A stretch of DNA of 31,777 nt from Gallionella sp. (GTDB lineage: Bacteria > Pseudomonadota > Gammaproteobacteria > Burkholderiales > Gallionellaceae), in the NCBI GenBank assembly GCA_029850565.1, contig JARCRR010000155.1, positions 1-31,777 of the forward strand. The letters run 5' to 3'. How positions within the stretch are numbered: the first letter of the stretch is position 1; every line of letters begins with the position of its first letter. The position numbers were made by a program, and so were the translations under genes. The notes beneath the pieces were generated by a model, which searched no databases, had not been told where the DNA came from, and saw only the letters and a list, made by a program, of their open reading frames with translations. Shown piece after piece: positions 1 through 8,178 of the stretch.

Positions 1-175
1 GTGGACGCCCGACCCCGCCGATCTCGCGCTTGGCGATCCACTCGCTATAGCTTTCCGCATTGAACGCCTCGATGAAGCGATCCGCTGTTGGATACGAGGT
101 GTAGCGCGGCCCGTTTTTGTCGAGTCTGCGAATCAGTTCCAGATCCACCACCAGTTGATTGACTGCGTCGTTCAT
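1..175 (-). CDS. hemN: HemN, oxygen-independent coproporphyrinogen III oxidase (5' end only)
   Basis: Only the first 58 codons are in the window; the gene runs off the left edge. It is a radical-SAM enzyme that converts coproporphyrinogen III to protoporphyrinogen IX without oxygen in heme synthesis. The translation starts MNDAVNQLVVDLELIRRLDK and reaches the hallmark YTSYPTADRF, typical of the HemN N-terminus. The ATG (175-173) has a GGAGG ribosome site about 5 nt upstream. It is divergent from fnr across a 118-bp intergenic region with an FNR-type box, which suggests induction at low oxygen. The catalytic CxxxCxxC lies outside the window. Confidence comes from the N-terminal motif and context. 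Confidence 0.88.
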   Translation of the reverse strand, partial: MNDAVNQLVVDLELIRRLDKNGPRYTSYPTADRFIEAFNAESYSEWIAKREIGGVGRP

Positions 176-193
176 TACTGCCTCCATAAATGA

Positions 194-206
194 GGCGCGT
201 ACTATG
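194..206 (-). promoter_or_regulatory. Putative hemN promoter (-10) activated from the FNR box
   Basis: On the minus strand CATAGT (206-201) matches the -10 consensus at 4 of 6 positions. It lies where a class II FNR promoter needs it: a start near 193-194 puts the centre of the FNR box (234.5) at about -41. The leader would be about 18 nt. This is inferred from spacing only. Confidence 0.45.
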
Positions 207-227
207 CCATCACTCTGCCTAGATGAC

Positions 228-241
228 TTGATATATGTCAA
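228..241. promoter_or_regulatory. FNR/ANR box between hemN and fnr
   Basis: TTGATATATGTCAA matches the FNR consensus TTGAT-N4-ATCAA at 9 of 10 defined positions. It is centred at 234.5 in the divergent hemN-fnr spacer. It sits at about -41 for the predicted hemN start (activation). It overlaps a plausible -35 hexamer of fnr (TTGATA, 228-233, then TATATA at 252-257 with an 18-bp spacer), which would allow negative autoregulation. Confidence 0.75.
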
Positions 242-263
242 AATGGTTGGGTATATAGACCCT

Positions 264-281
264 CCGCATTTTGCGGCTTTT
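264..281 (+). other. Small hairpin in the fnr leader
   Basis: CCGCA (264-268) and TGCGG (272-276) form a 5-bp stem with a 3-nt loop, followed by CTTTT. It lies between the putative fnr promoter and its GTG start. It looks like a short intrinsic terminator or a 5' stabilising hairpin. The stem is short, so its function is uncertain. Confidence 0.3.
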
Positions 282-293
282 AGTGAATAAACA

Positions 294-1013
294 GTGCCTC
301 CAAACACCTCTACAGACCTAAAGATCGCCTGTTCCAATTGCAATCTGCGCGAGATCTGCCTGCCCGTCGAATTGACCGAAAGCGAGATGCATCGCTTGGA
401 AGATCTGAGCAACAATAAACGCAGTTATATGTCGGGCGGCTATCTCTATCGAACGGGAGACCGTTTTCGATCACTGCACGCCATCCGTAGCGGCTCGTTC
501 AAGACACGCGTCCTGCACGAGGATGGCCGGGAGCAGGTCACCGGCTTCCTGATGGCGGGTGAAATCATCGGGTTGGATGCCATCAGCACCGATTTCCACA
601 CCTGCGAGGCGGTGGCGATGGAGGACAGCGAGGTGTGTGAACTCCCCTTCACAAAACTGGAAGAGCTCAGCCGCGAGATTCCCAGCCTGCAACGTCATCT
701 GCACAAAATCATGAGCCGCGAGATCGTGCGCGACCAAGGCATCATGCTGTTGCTCGGCTCCATGCGCGCCGAGGAACGGCTGGCCGCCTTTCTGCTCAAT
801 TTGTCTCAACGCAATGCAACCCATGGCATGTCGGCCACGCAGTTCAAATTGCGCATGTCGCGCTTGGAGATCGGCAGCTATCTGGGCTTGAAACTCGAGA
901 CCGTGAGTCGTGCCTTTTCCCACTTTCAAGACGATGGTTTGATACAAGTCAAAGCCCGTGCTGTCGAGTTGCTGGATCTACCCCGGCTGCGCACATTGGT
1001 CGGCAAATCCTGA
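294..1013 (+). CDS. fnr: FNR/ANR oxygen-sensing transcriptional regulator
   Basis: A 239-aa Crp/Fnr-family regulator. In FNR proteins a [4Fe-4S] cluster holds the dimer together without oxygen and is lost on exposure to air. Four cysteines fit the cluster ligands: C13, C16 and C22 in CSNCNLREIC plus C104 in FHTCEAV. Their order and spacing resemble E. coli FNR C20, C23, C29 and C122. The cyclic-nucleotide-binding-like barrel covers about residues 35-130, followed by a dimer helix and a C-terminal helix-turn-helix. The recognition helix has E202-x-x-S205-R206, the residues that read TTGAT half sites. The GTG start is chosen because an in-frame stop lies at 288-290 and the next ATG would delete the N-terminal cysteines. 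The ribosome site is weak. Neighbours are hemN and the cco cluster, both expected targets. Confidence 0.95.
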   Translation: MPPNTSTDLKIACSNCNLREICLPVELTESEMHRLEDLSNNKRSYMSGGYLYRTGDRFRSLHAIRSGSFKTRVLHEDGREQVTGFLMAGEIIGLDAISTDFHTCEAVAMEDSEVCELPFTKLEELSREIPSLQRHLHKIMSREIVRDQGIMLLLGSMRAEERLAAFLLNLSQRNATHGMSATQFKLRMSRLEIGSYLGLKLETVSRAFSHFQDDGLIQVKARAVELLDLPRLRTLVGKS

Positions 1014-1093
1014 TGCGACCAACTGCCGCATTCCTTTATTGGGCCGAAATGGGTATCCTGCGCACCGCAACCAAAACACGATAGGGAGAAGAC

Positions 1094-1594
1094 ATGTCAC
1101 AACCATACCAAGCCACACCGGAAGAGATGACTCGCGCCAAATGGCCGCATGAGTTATTCCTCATCAATCTGGTGTTCAACCATATCCTGGTATTCGCCTC
1201 CACATTTGGCGTTTTCAGCACCTTTCCGCTGATGGTTTTGATCGTGCCGATCACTTCGTTCGTCATCACTGGTTACATCTTGTTTAAGGCCAAAAAGGTC
1301 GCCACAGGAAGCGATACCGCGTTCGTGAAAGCTCACTGGGTCGTGGCCAACAAGCGCAACACACATTTCATGTGGCTGTTGACCATCACCTGTATCGTCA
1401 TCGGCGGCGGATTCTGGCTGTCGAAGGTGATGGGCTGGTCAAAGATCGCCACCATCGCTTTGCTGGGGGGTGTCGGGCTGTTGCCCTTCATGGTGTCGCT
1501 CTTGGTATTGATCGTGCTGGGGAATGATTCCATGTATCAGGCGCGCCACCATAAATTCCCTCGTGGAACGACACCTCCAACCGAAGCGACGTAG
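1094..1594 (+). CDS. Uncharacterised four-helix membrane protein
   Basis: A 166-aa protein that I do not recognise by family. The ATG has a good ribosome site (AGGGAGAAG). Four hydrophobic segments are visible, roughly residues 22-42, 44-64, 92-110 and 119-142, so it should be an inner-membrane protein with short termini. The loop between segments 2 and 3 is basic (KAKKVATGSD, then NKRNTH). The C-terminus is histidine-rich and Pro/Thr-rich. It lies 80 bp after fnr in the same direction and before the cbb3 maturation genes, which suggests a link to respiration or redox control. No catalytic motif or heme-binding CxxCH is present. Its function is unknown. Confidence 0.8.
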   Translation: MSQPYQATPEEMTRAKWPHELFLINLVFNHILVFASTFGVFSTFPLMVLIVPITSFVITGYILFKAKKVATGSDTAFVKAHWVVANKRNTHFMWLLTITCIVIGGGFWLSKVMGWSKIATIALLGGVGLLPFMVSLLVLIVLGNDSMYQARHHKFPRGTTPPTEAT

Positions 1595-1615
1595 AACCTC
1601 TACTTAAAATACAAA

Positions 1616-2293
1616 ATGACAACTGAAAGCAAAATCTATTGGGGTGTCGGCATCTTTTCCGTCGTCATCATTCTTGGGGCGTTCCTCATTCCGGGTGACC
1701 GTCCTGAAAAAGAAGATCTTCCTTGGCACATCGAACATCCCACTGCCGATTCCGTACGCGTATTCGGACTGACTTTAGGCGTTTCGACTCCAGCCGAGGC
1801 TGAGGCACGATTCAAAGAGCAAGCAGAACCCAGCTTGTTCAAGACACCGGAAGGTGTGATGAGCGCAGAAGTGTTCTTCGAGCAGATCAATTTGGCCGGC
1901 TTGCGTTCGCGCGTGGTATTGACTGTCGGCATTCCAAACACAGAGATGCACGCGATGTATGAAAGAGGCTTGCGTATGGCTGCAACGGGTAGCGCTAAGA
2001 AGATCACGCTGACGCCAGAGGATATAGCTCGTCTGCGTAGTCTGCCGATCACCAGTTTGACCTACATGCCCGGTGTTCGTGTCGAAGAGGCGCTGTTTCA
2101 GAAACGCTTCGGCAAACCCACACAAGTTGTCAAAGAAGCCAAGACTGGTGCGATCCACTGGCTGTACCCGCAAAACGGGTTGGATCTGACGCTGGGGGGA
2201 GGCGAGAAGCCGGTGTTGCAATACGTGTCGCCAAAAGAGTTTGACGCACTCGTGAAGCCGCTGTTGGCCAACGGCGAGGTGGTCACTCAATAG
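1616..2293 (+). CDS. Uncharacterised protein with one N-terminal membrane anchor
   Basis: A 225-aa protein with a single hydrophobic helix at about residues 7-25 and a mostly soluble C-terminal part, probably periplasmic (anchor or uncleaved signal). I recognise no conserved catalytic motif. The spacing of AEAEARFKEQ and the later KRFGKPTQV segment looks like two similar alpha/beta units, but this is only an impression. It starts 21 bp after the preceding membrane gene and is probably cotranscribed with it. Its 3' end overlaps the convergent ccoS gene by 11 bp, leaving no room for a terminator between them. The ATG has no strong ribosome site, so translation may depend on the upstream gene. 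Confidence 0.75.
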   Translation: MTTESKIYWGVGIFSVVIILGAFLIPGDRPEKEDLPWHIEHPTADSVRVFGLTLGVSTPAEAEARFKEQAEPSLFKTPEGVMSAEVFFEQINLAGLRSRVVLTVGIPNTEMHAMYERGLRMAATGSAKKITLTPEDIARLRSLPITSLTYMPGVRVEEALFQKRFGKPTQVVKEAKTGAIHWLYPQNGLDLTLGGGEKPVLQYVSPKEFDALVKPLLANGEVVTQ

Positions 2294-2480
2294 TCTTCTT
2301 GTCCGTGTCCGATCGCTTGGTCGGATGCGGCATCATGTCATCGTCGTCATCCATCAAGATACGGTTGCCACTTCCTTCCATATCCTCATATTGCCCCTTC
2401 TTCACGGAAAAGATCAGCACAACCACCAAAATAATGCCGAAGAACATCATGCCGGGTATTAAACTGTAGATCACTTCCAT
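2283..2480 (-). CDS. ccoS: CcoS, cbb3 oxidase maturation protein
   Basis: A 65-aa single-helix protein (hydrophobic residues about 5-25) followed by the family signature KKGQYEDMEGSGNRIL and an acidic run, as in CcoS/FixS. In characterised species CcoS is required to insert cofactors into cbb3 oxidase, probably with the copper ATPase CcoI. It is the last gene of the accessory block, 13 bp after ccoI. The usual WAvksGQFDDLEgPa signature is recognisable but diverged. Its stop codon lies inside the end of the convergent gene at 1616-2293. Confidence 0.9.
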   Translation of the reverse strand: MEVIYSLIPGMMFFGIILVVVLIFSVKKGQYEDMEGSGNRILMDDDDDMMPHPTKRSDTDKKTIE

Positions 2481-2493
2481 CGCTTTATCTCAC

Positions 2494-4971
2494 TTATGAA
2501 TTAGGTTTGACTTCGTCTTTGAACAGGGTGCGGATGCGTGCCGCATTACCGATCACTATGAGCGAACTGATCGGCATGGTGATAGCTGCCGCCAGCGGCG
2601 TCACCTTGGCCATCATCGCCAACGGCACCATGATGATGTTATACACAAATGATAGCCCGATGTTCTGCTTGATGGTGCGCAGGGTACGACGTGAAAGTTG
2701 AGTAGCTTGCAACACCTTATTGAGCTCGTTGTGCATCAATACGATGTCCGCACTCTCCACCGACACATCGGTACCCGAGCCTAATGCGATCCCCACATCA
2801 GCCCTGATCAAGGCGGGGGCATCGTTCACGCCGTCACCCACCATCGCCACCACCGCACCACCCTGTTGTAATTGATGGATGACGCGATCCTTGTCCTGGG
2901 GCAGCACCTCAGCGATAACCTCCATACCACCGAGTTGTTTAGCGATTGCCTCGGCGACAGGTCGGCGGTCGCCACTCAATAACGTCATCTTGATACCGCT
3001 GGCACGCAGTTCATCGACCAGTTGCTGTGCGTCACTGCGTAGGCGATCCGCCAATGCGATGATGGCCACATGTCTATCACCCCGTGCCATATAGACGCAA
3101 CTCATCGCTTCCGCCTCCAGGTTGTGCGCCTTGGATTGCAGTCCCACGTCCAGCGTGATGCCGTGGTGCATCAACCAGTTCGCACTACCCAACAAGATGC
3201 GCTGCCCCGATACGGTTGCCACTATGCCCAGACCGGCAGTTGCATGAAAATCGCCCACTTCGATATCTCGGTACGGATATTGTTGTTCTTCTGCATAACG
3301 TGTGATGGCGTGCGCCACACCATGTTCACTGTAGCGTTCTGCTGCTGCCGCATAACGCATCGCCTCTTCGCCATTCACCCCTGAAGCCCACCGCACCTGT
3401 GCGACGCTCATCACACCTTCCGTGAGCGTGCCCGTTTTATCGAACACGAAATGGGTCACTTTGGATAAGGTCTCCAACACCAAGCCGTTCTTCACCAAGA
3501 TGCCGTACTTGGCCCCTAGGCCGGAGGCGACCGCAATCGACATCGGCGTTGCCATCCCCAAAGCGCAGGGACAGGTGATGATGAGCACCGAGGTCGCTGC
3601 CATCAATGCGATCTCGAAATCTTGGCTGTTCCAGATGAAAAAGGTGGTCGTCGCACAGATCATCGTCACCAGCACGAACCACGGCACGATGGTATCGGCC
3701 AAACGCTGTATGGGTGCTTTTGATGATTGCGCCTCTTCGACCAGCTTGATGATCTTTGACAAGGTAGTGTCCTGCAATTGCGTCCTGACTTCGACCAACA
3801 ATACACCGCTGGTGTTCACCGTTCCCGCAGAAACGGATGACCCGATGCGCTTGGTCACTGGTAATGATTCACCGCTCAACATCGATTCATCTACGGCACT
3901 ATGCCCTTCCAGCACCAAACCATCGACCGGTATGGTGTAACCGGGTTTGACCAGTACGTGGTCACCCAATTTGACCCCGCGTATCGGTGTCATCTGCTCG
4001 ACGCCATCGCGCATCACCAGCGCGACTCGGGGCTGCAATTCCATCAGGCGTTTAGTGGCCGAAACCGCTTGATGGCGGAACATTCCTTCCAAATAGCGAC
4101 CGATGAGGATGATGAATGTCAGATTGGTGACGGTGTCAAAATAGACCTCGCCGTGCTGATTGTTGGTAATCGTTACATAGACGGAATACGCATAGGTGAC
4201 GCTCAAGCCTACAGCAATGGGCATATCCATCGTGAGATGTCCCGCACGCAAACCACCGATCGCGCCACGGAAAAAGGGGTAACCCGAATACAACAGGGTG
4301 GGCGTTGCCAGCACCAAGGCCACCCAATGAAAGAAGCTTCGGAACTCATCCTGGTTCGCACCGCTATACAAAGCGATGGCAATCCACATCATGTTCATCG
4401 CGGCGAATCCGGCAAAGAACAGGCGGAACAACATGGCGCGATTGGTCTTCTTGATCGAGCCTTCAGCACTTTCCGGATCATAGGGCACGGCGGAATAGCC
4501 GATACGCGCGAGTGCTTTGATCAGATCGGAGAGTTTGCTCTTGCTGTTGTCCCAGCGCAGATGTAATCGCTTGCCTGCCAGATTCACTTCCGCCAGTTGC
4601 ACACCGGGGGCTCGATTCAAGCCGCGCTCGATGAGCCAAACACAGGCTGCGCAATGGATACCTTCGACCAACAGATGGATGTCGCGCACATCTCCCGAGC
4701 AGGTCGTGAACTCCTGCTGCACTTCATCGAAGTCGTATATCTCGATGTCTTTCGGAGGCTCTGGCGGGGGACCTAGCAGCGCGCCATCTGGTGTGCGCTG
4801 ATAATAACCTTGCAGACCGGATTCGTAGATGGCGTTACAGACAGATTGACATCCAAAACAGCAGAATTCCCTCTCGCGTTGCTCTAATTCGGATTTGAAA
4901 TGCGCATCCGCAGGGATAGGCAATCCGCAGTGGAAACAATCATGCAATGCGTGATGGCCTGCTTGCGTCAT
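2494..4971 (-). CDS. ccoI: CcoI/FixI, copper-translocating P1B-type ATPase for cbb3 oxidase
   Basis: An 825-aa heavy-metal P-type ATPase. In order: an N-terminal cysteine-rich region with CFHC (C12, C15) and FCCFGC (37-41), a heavy-metal domain with GIHCAAC (C107, C110), eight predicted helices, the actuator loop with SGES (366-369, where TGES is usual), the metal-channel motif CPC (467-469), the phosphorylation motif DKTGT (511-515) and the GDGVNDAP hinge. The double N-terminal cysteine region is typical of the FixI/CcoI branch. Such enzymes export Cu(I) to the periplasm for the CuB site of cbb3 oxidase rather than for copper tolerance. It lies 16 bp after ccoH and 13 bp before ccoS. Confidence 0.95.
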   Translation of the reverse strand: MTQAGHHALHDCFHCGLPIPADAHFKSELEQREREFCCFGCQSVCNAIYESGLQGYYQRTPDGALLGPPPEPPKDIEIYDFDEVQQEFTTCSGDVRDIHLLVEGIHCAACVWLIERGLNRAPGVQLAEVNLAGKRLHLRWDNSKSKLSDLIKALARIGYSAVPYDPESAEGSIKKTNRAMLFRLFFAGFAAMNMMWIAIALYSGANQDEFRSFFHWVALVLATPTLLYSGYPFFRGAIGGLRAGHLTMDMPIAVGLSVTYAYSVYVTITNNQHGEVYFDTVTNLTFIILIGRYLEGMFRHQAVSATKRLMELQPRVALVMRDGVEQMTPIRGVKLGDHVLVKPGYTIPVDGLVLEGHSAVDESMLSGESLPVTKRIGSSVSAGTVNTSGVLLVEVRTQLQDTTLSKIIKLVEEAQSSKAPIQRLADTIVPWFVLVTMICATTTFFIWNSQDFEIALMAATSVLIITCPCALGMATPMSIAVASGLGAKYGILVKNGLVLETLSKVTHFVFDKTGTLTEGVMSVAQVRWASGVNGEEAMRYAAAAERYSEHGVAHAITRYAEEQQYPYRDIEVGDFHATAGLGIVATVSGQRILLGSANWLMHHGITLDVGLQSKAHNLEAEAMSCVYMARGDRHVAIIALADRLRSDAQQLVDELRASGIKMTLLSGDRRPVAEAIAKQLGGMEVIAEVLPQDKDRVIHQLQQGGAVVAMVGDGVNDAPALIRADVGIALGSGTDVSVESADIVLMHNELNKVLQATQLSRRTLRTIKQNIGLSFVYNIIMVPLAMMAKVTPLAAAITMPISSLIVIGNAARIRTLFKDEVKPNS

Positions 4972-4987
4972 TGATGCCGACTACCGA

Positions 4988-5497
4988 TCAGGAGCGTTCT
5001 TCGACCTTGAATCGATCCGTATCCACGGTGAATTCGTCTGCGCCACGCTTGATATGGATATGCAACTCCCAATACCCCTTCAATGGGAAGGTGACGTAAC
5101 CCTGATAACTTCCAGCCGCCACCTCTTTGAATGACGTGGTGAAGTCTTTGCTTGCATCAGCCGCACGGTAGGCTTCGACCTCCATCTCTCCACTTACTGG
5201 CTTACCGTCTTTATCCACTACGCTGATTTCATACATCGTGGGCTGATTCAGAACGATAGCCTTAGGCTTCTTGATCGTAGTCTGCCAAGCCAGTGCTTGT
5301 TGCGCACCCAGTTCGCTCAATACCTGCGTATTTGTCTTGCGGTCTTTGGTCTTGTACTCGCGATCGACCAGCATGGACTTGTTATGCGTCGCAAACCAGA
5401 TGAATGTGGCATTCACTGCAAGAACCAGCAATATCAAGCCGATCAAGCTCAACATCCATGGATTACGCAGTCCTGATTTTTGGTCTTGCGAGATCAT
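4988..5497 (-). CDS. ccoH: CcoH/FixH, cbb3 oxidase assembly protein
   Basis: A 169-aa protein with one transmembrane helix at about residues 14-35 and a periplasmic beta-rich domain of the FixH type. The C-terminal part includes a GSYQGYVTFPLKGYWELHI stretch, which fits the conserved end of the family. CcoH is reported to interact with CcoN early in assembly and stay with the oxidase. It is 11 bp after ccoG and 16 bp before ccoI, consistent with a ccoGHIS operon. The name rests on family features and on the conserved G-H-I-S order. Confidence 0.88.
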   Translation of the reverse strand: MISQDQKSGLRNPWMLSLIGLILLVLAVNATFIWFATHNKSMLVDREYKTKDRKTNTQVLSELGAQQALAWQTTIKKPKAIVLNQPTMYEISVVDKDGKPVSGEMEVEAYRAADASKDFTTSFKEVAAGSYQGYVTFPLKGYWELHIHIKRGADEFTVDTDRFKVEERS

Positions 5498-5508
5498 CTT
5501 ATATAACC

Positions 5509-6978
5509 TTATTTTTTGGGACCATAAAAGCGGTCAGTGTACTCGGCAAAAATACTCGGGTCTTCCAAGCCTTCCACGTGGAAATGAATAGGCGTCGTAT
5601 CCTCGTTGATATTCGCTTTAGGTGCTTTTACAAATATTGTGAACGCGGTACCACGCCCGTGATGAATCACCGGGTTGCTTTCAGCACCGATGATGACTTG
5701 GTCTTTGATTCCACCCAGCGCTGTCACTTTGACTTGGAAGTCCTTGTCTGTTTTGTTCAGCAACTTGAATTCATATTTATTTTGGATGGAGCCGTCACTC
5801 ATGCTCACATACAGTGGTTGACGTTCATGCATCACTTTTAAAGTCAATGAGCCAAGGTGAGTGAGTCCCCAAACGATACCCGCCAGTGCAATCACGATGA
5901 TGCCGATATACACCAAAGTGCGTGGATGTTGGTACATCTTCTTGGCAGGCTTGCCCGACAACTCATCCAAGGATGCATAGCGAATCAAGCCTCTTGGCTT
6001 ACCGACTTTGTCCATGATGGAATCACATGCGTCAATACACAAACCGCAGGTGATACAACCCAACTGCTGACCGTTACGAATATCTACACCGGTCGGACAA
6101 ACTTGCACGCATTGGAAACAATCGATGCAATCCCCCTGTGGCGCCACCACCTCACCGCCACGACGGATCTTGCCGCGTGGCTCACCACGCGTGTAATCAT
6201 AGGTCGGCAGAATAGTCTGCGAGTCGTTCATTACCGCTTGGATGCGTGCATAAGGACACAACCAGAAACAGGTCTGTTCGCGCAGGAATCCAGCCAGGAT
6301 GTACGTTCCAAAGAAGAACATGATCAACACCACCCAACCAACCATTGGTAATTGGAAATGGATCAATTTGCTCCAGTAATCAAATGCGTCGACGAACCAG
6401 ACGGAGAAGCTGATGCCTGTGAAAACCGCAATCGCCGCCCAAGCCAGATGCTTCAAGCCTTTTTTCTTGAGCTTATCTGCACTCCAAGGAGCTTCATCTA
6501 ATTTACGACGCGCCGTAGGATTGCCTTCGATCTTTTCTTCCAGCCAAGTGAACCAATCTGTCCACGCTGTCTGGAAGCAGAAGTAGCCGCACCATACGCG
6601 TGATGCGACTGAAGTCACCGCAAATAGAGTCATCGCCGCCACCAAGAGGATTAAGGATAACATCCAGATGTCTTGGGGCAGAACCGTCAAACTAAAGAAG
6701 TGAAATTGACGATTATCGATATCGAAAAGAATCGCCTGTTTGTCATTCCATCGCACATAAGGAAAGAAAAAGAAGGGAAGCCACAAGGCGAGTTGCGCGC
6801 GATCTTTGAAAGTGCGAAAGAACCCGGGCATGCGCTTCGCATGAATCGTTTTTCCACCGGTATTGACCGTCCAGACTTCGAATTCGTTGTAGATGGTGGT
6901 GACTTCGCCAGGTTCTTTTTTTTCAACTTCTTGGTTCACGCTCGCACTCCTAAATGGAAGGGAATAATCCAGTCTCAT
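5509..6978 (-). CDS. ccoG: CcoG/RdxA/FixG, ferredoxin-like cbb3 accessory protein
   Basis: A membrane protein with about five hydrophobic segments and two [4Fe-4S] motifs: CIDCFQCVQVCP then CITCGLCIDACD (ligand cysteines at residues 284, 287, 290, 294 and 308, 311, 314, 318). CcoG has been reported to act as a Cu(II) reductase that feeds Cu(I) to oxidase assembly. A C-terminal Ig-like periplasmic domain is expected from about residue 370. The start is uncertain. The ATG at 6978 has GGAG 6 nt upstream. A GTG at 6939 (giving 476 aa) has a better AGGAG with 7-nt spacing, and the extra residues look non-conserved. An upstream TTG at 6990 overlaps the ribosome site and is unlikely. A strong terminator lies upstream, so it may have its own promoter. 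Confidence 0.93.
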   Translation of the reverse strand: MRLDYSLPFRSASVNQEVEKKEPGEVTTIYNEFEVWTVNTGGKTIHAKRMPGFFRTFKDRAQLALWLPFFFFPYVRWNDKQAILFDIDNRQFHFFSLTVLPQDIWMLSLILLVAAMTLFAVTSVASRVWCGYFCFQTAWTDWFTWLEEKIEGNPTARRKLDEAPWSADKLKKKGLKHLAWAAIAVFTGISFSVWFVDAFDYWSKLIHFQLPMVGWVVLIMFFFGTYILAGFLREQTCFWLCPYARIQAVMNDSQTILPTYDYTRGEPRGKIRRGGEVVAPQGDCIDCFQCVQVCPTGVDIRNGQQLGCITCGLCIDACDSIMDKVGKPRGLIRYASLDELSGKPAKKMYQHPRTLVYIGIIVIALAGIVWGLTHLGSLTLKVMHERQPLYVSMSDGSIQNKYEFKLLNKTDKDFQVKVTALGGIKDQVIIGAESNPVIHHGRGTAFTIFVKAPKANINEDTTPIHFHVEGLEDPSIFAEYTDRFYGPKK

Positions 6979-7053
6979 GCTGGACTCCAAAATAACTTCG
7001 GAGCAATTCTACTGCCTGAGCAGAACCGCTTCAGTGATATTTTGCACAGAATG

Positions 7054-7085
7054 AAAAAGGAGGAGAGCGAACTCTCCTCCTTTTT
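7054..7085 (-). terminator. Rho-independent terminator between the ccoNOQP block and ccoG
   Basis: A perfect 14-bp inverted repeat (7054-7067 with 7072-7085) and a 4-nt loop. The GC-rich arm is GGAGGAGAG, flanked by A5 and T5, so it can terminate in either direction. It lies 13 bp after the stop of the 45-aa gene and 75 bp before ccoG. It should reduce readthrough from the structural genes into the accessory genes. Confidence 0.85.
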
Positions 7086-7098
7086 CAAATACTAATTC

Positions 7099-7236
7099 TT
7101 ACTTTTGTGCTTTTTCTTCTTCAGCTTTCTTGGCGTTGCGAACCGCCTTGAAAAGCAACCACACTGGCACCAAGAATGACAAGCCTACGCAAATAATCAC
7201 TCCCCACAGTACCGCATCATTATTGATGTGATTCAT
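7099..7236 (-). CDS. Small single-helix membrane protein in the cco operon (45 aa)
   Basis: A 45-codon gene with an ATG at 7236-7234 and a strong AAGGAGTG ribosome site 5 nt upstream. The protein begins MNHINNDAVLWGV, has one hydrophobic helix at about residues 8-29, then a basic tail (FKAVRNAKKAEEEKAQK). It lies 63 bp after ccoP and just before the terminator, so it should be cotranscribed with the oxidase subunits. Small single-helix subunits of cbb3 oxidases are known (CcoQ, and CcoM in Pseudomonas stutzeri). This could be an analogue, but I cannot show homology. ccoQ is already present elsewhere in the cluster. Confidence 0.8.
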   Translation of the reverse strand: MNHINNDAVLWGVIICVGLSFLVPVWLLFKAVRNAKKAEEEKAQK

Positions 7237-7266
7237 CTTTACACTCCTTGTTCAGATTTTGAAGGA

Positions 7267-7288
7267 CTGCACGGGCTAGCCCGTGCAG
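7267..7288. repeat. Perfect 22-bp palindrome between ccoP and the 45-aa gene
   Basis: The half-site CTGCACGGGCT is followed directly by its exact complement. In RNA it would fold into a GC-rich hairpin of about 9 bp with a CUAG loop, 12 nt after the ccoP stop. No U-tract follows on the minus strand, so it is more likely an mRNA-stabilising or partial-attenuation hairpin than a full terminator. Confidence 0.7.
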
Positions 7289-7299
7289 ACTTGTACATC

Positions 7300-8178
7300 T
7301 TACTTAGCTACAGGAGCGTCAGCCTGACCGCCACCGAACTTGTACACATAGACAGCCAACTTCTTGATCTCAGCATCGGACAGTTTACCGCCCTGGAACG
7401 TTGGCATCACGGCTACACGTGTTTCCGGTGTGCCCGCATTGACACCATTCTTGATGGTGTACTTGATACCTTCGACAGAGCTGTCAAAACGCCACACACT
7501 GTCTGTCAGATTGGCAGAGCCCATCGCTTGCATACCCTTGCCGTCCGCACCGTGGCAAGCCACGCAACCCTTATCCGTGAACAACGGAGTAGAAGTTGGT
7601 TTGCCCGCAGCAACTGCATTGGCCAGCGTATCGATTTCAGCTTCGGACAACATATCCTTGTGCGCCATCATCATGCCTTGGCGACCGCCAGAGATTGTCG
7701 TGTGGATGTCGTCGATCTTACCGCCGTACAACCAGTCATCGTCGTTCAGGATAGGGGCGAACAGACCTTGCTTGTCGTGCGTACCAACACCATTCTGACC
7801 GTGACAAGCTGCACAGTTGTCACCAAACAGAACCTTACCCGAGCGAGTGACGTACTCTGTCAATTCACTGTCAGCCAGAATCGCTGCGGGCGTCATGTCC
7901 TTGAGCTTGGCTTCGTACTTGCCGCGCACTTCGTCCACAACGCTCTTATCGGCTTCCATCTCCTTGATCGCTGTCCATCCACCAACGCCCTTGAAGAAGC
8001 CATTAGCGGTTGAAACTGGAATGGACGGATAGAATATCCAATATACAACGACCCAAATTGCGCTGGCTGTCAGGCCCAGCATCCACCATTTGGGCGGCTG
8101 ATTGATGTAGTCGCCCAAATCGTCATCCCAAACGTGGCCAGTTGTTGGCACGTCACCTGCATTATGTTTATCACTCAT
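7300..8178 (-). CDS. ccoP: CcoP, diheme cytochrome c subunit of cbb3 oxidase
   Basis: A 292-aa subunit that passes electrons from soluble donors to CcoO and CcoN. It has an N-terminal WDDDLGDYINQPPKWW segment before one membrane helix (about residues 31-51) and two periplasmic cytochrome c domains. Heme motifs are CAACH (122-126) and CVACH (205-209). Likely axial methionines are in GMMM (169-172) and VMPTF (257-261). The length is normal for the family. The start ATG overlaps the ccoQ stop by 4 bp, which indicates translational coupling. The 3' end is followed by a palindrome. Confidence 0.97.
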   Translation of the reverse strand: MSDKHNAGDVPTTGHVWDDDLGDYINQPPKWWMLGLTASAIWVVVYWIFYPSIPVSTANGFFKGVGGWTAIKEMEADKSVVDEVRGKYEAKLKDMTPAAILADSELTEYVTRSGKVLFGDNCAACHGQNGVGTHDKQGLFAPILNDDDWLYGGKIDDIHTTISGGRQGMMMAHKDMLSEAEIDTLANAVAAGKPTSTPLFTDKGCVACHGADGKGMQAMGSANLTDSVWRFDSSVEGIKYTIKNGVNAGTPETRVAVMPTFQGGKLSDAEIKKLAVYVYKFGGGQADAPVAK

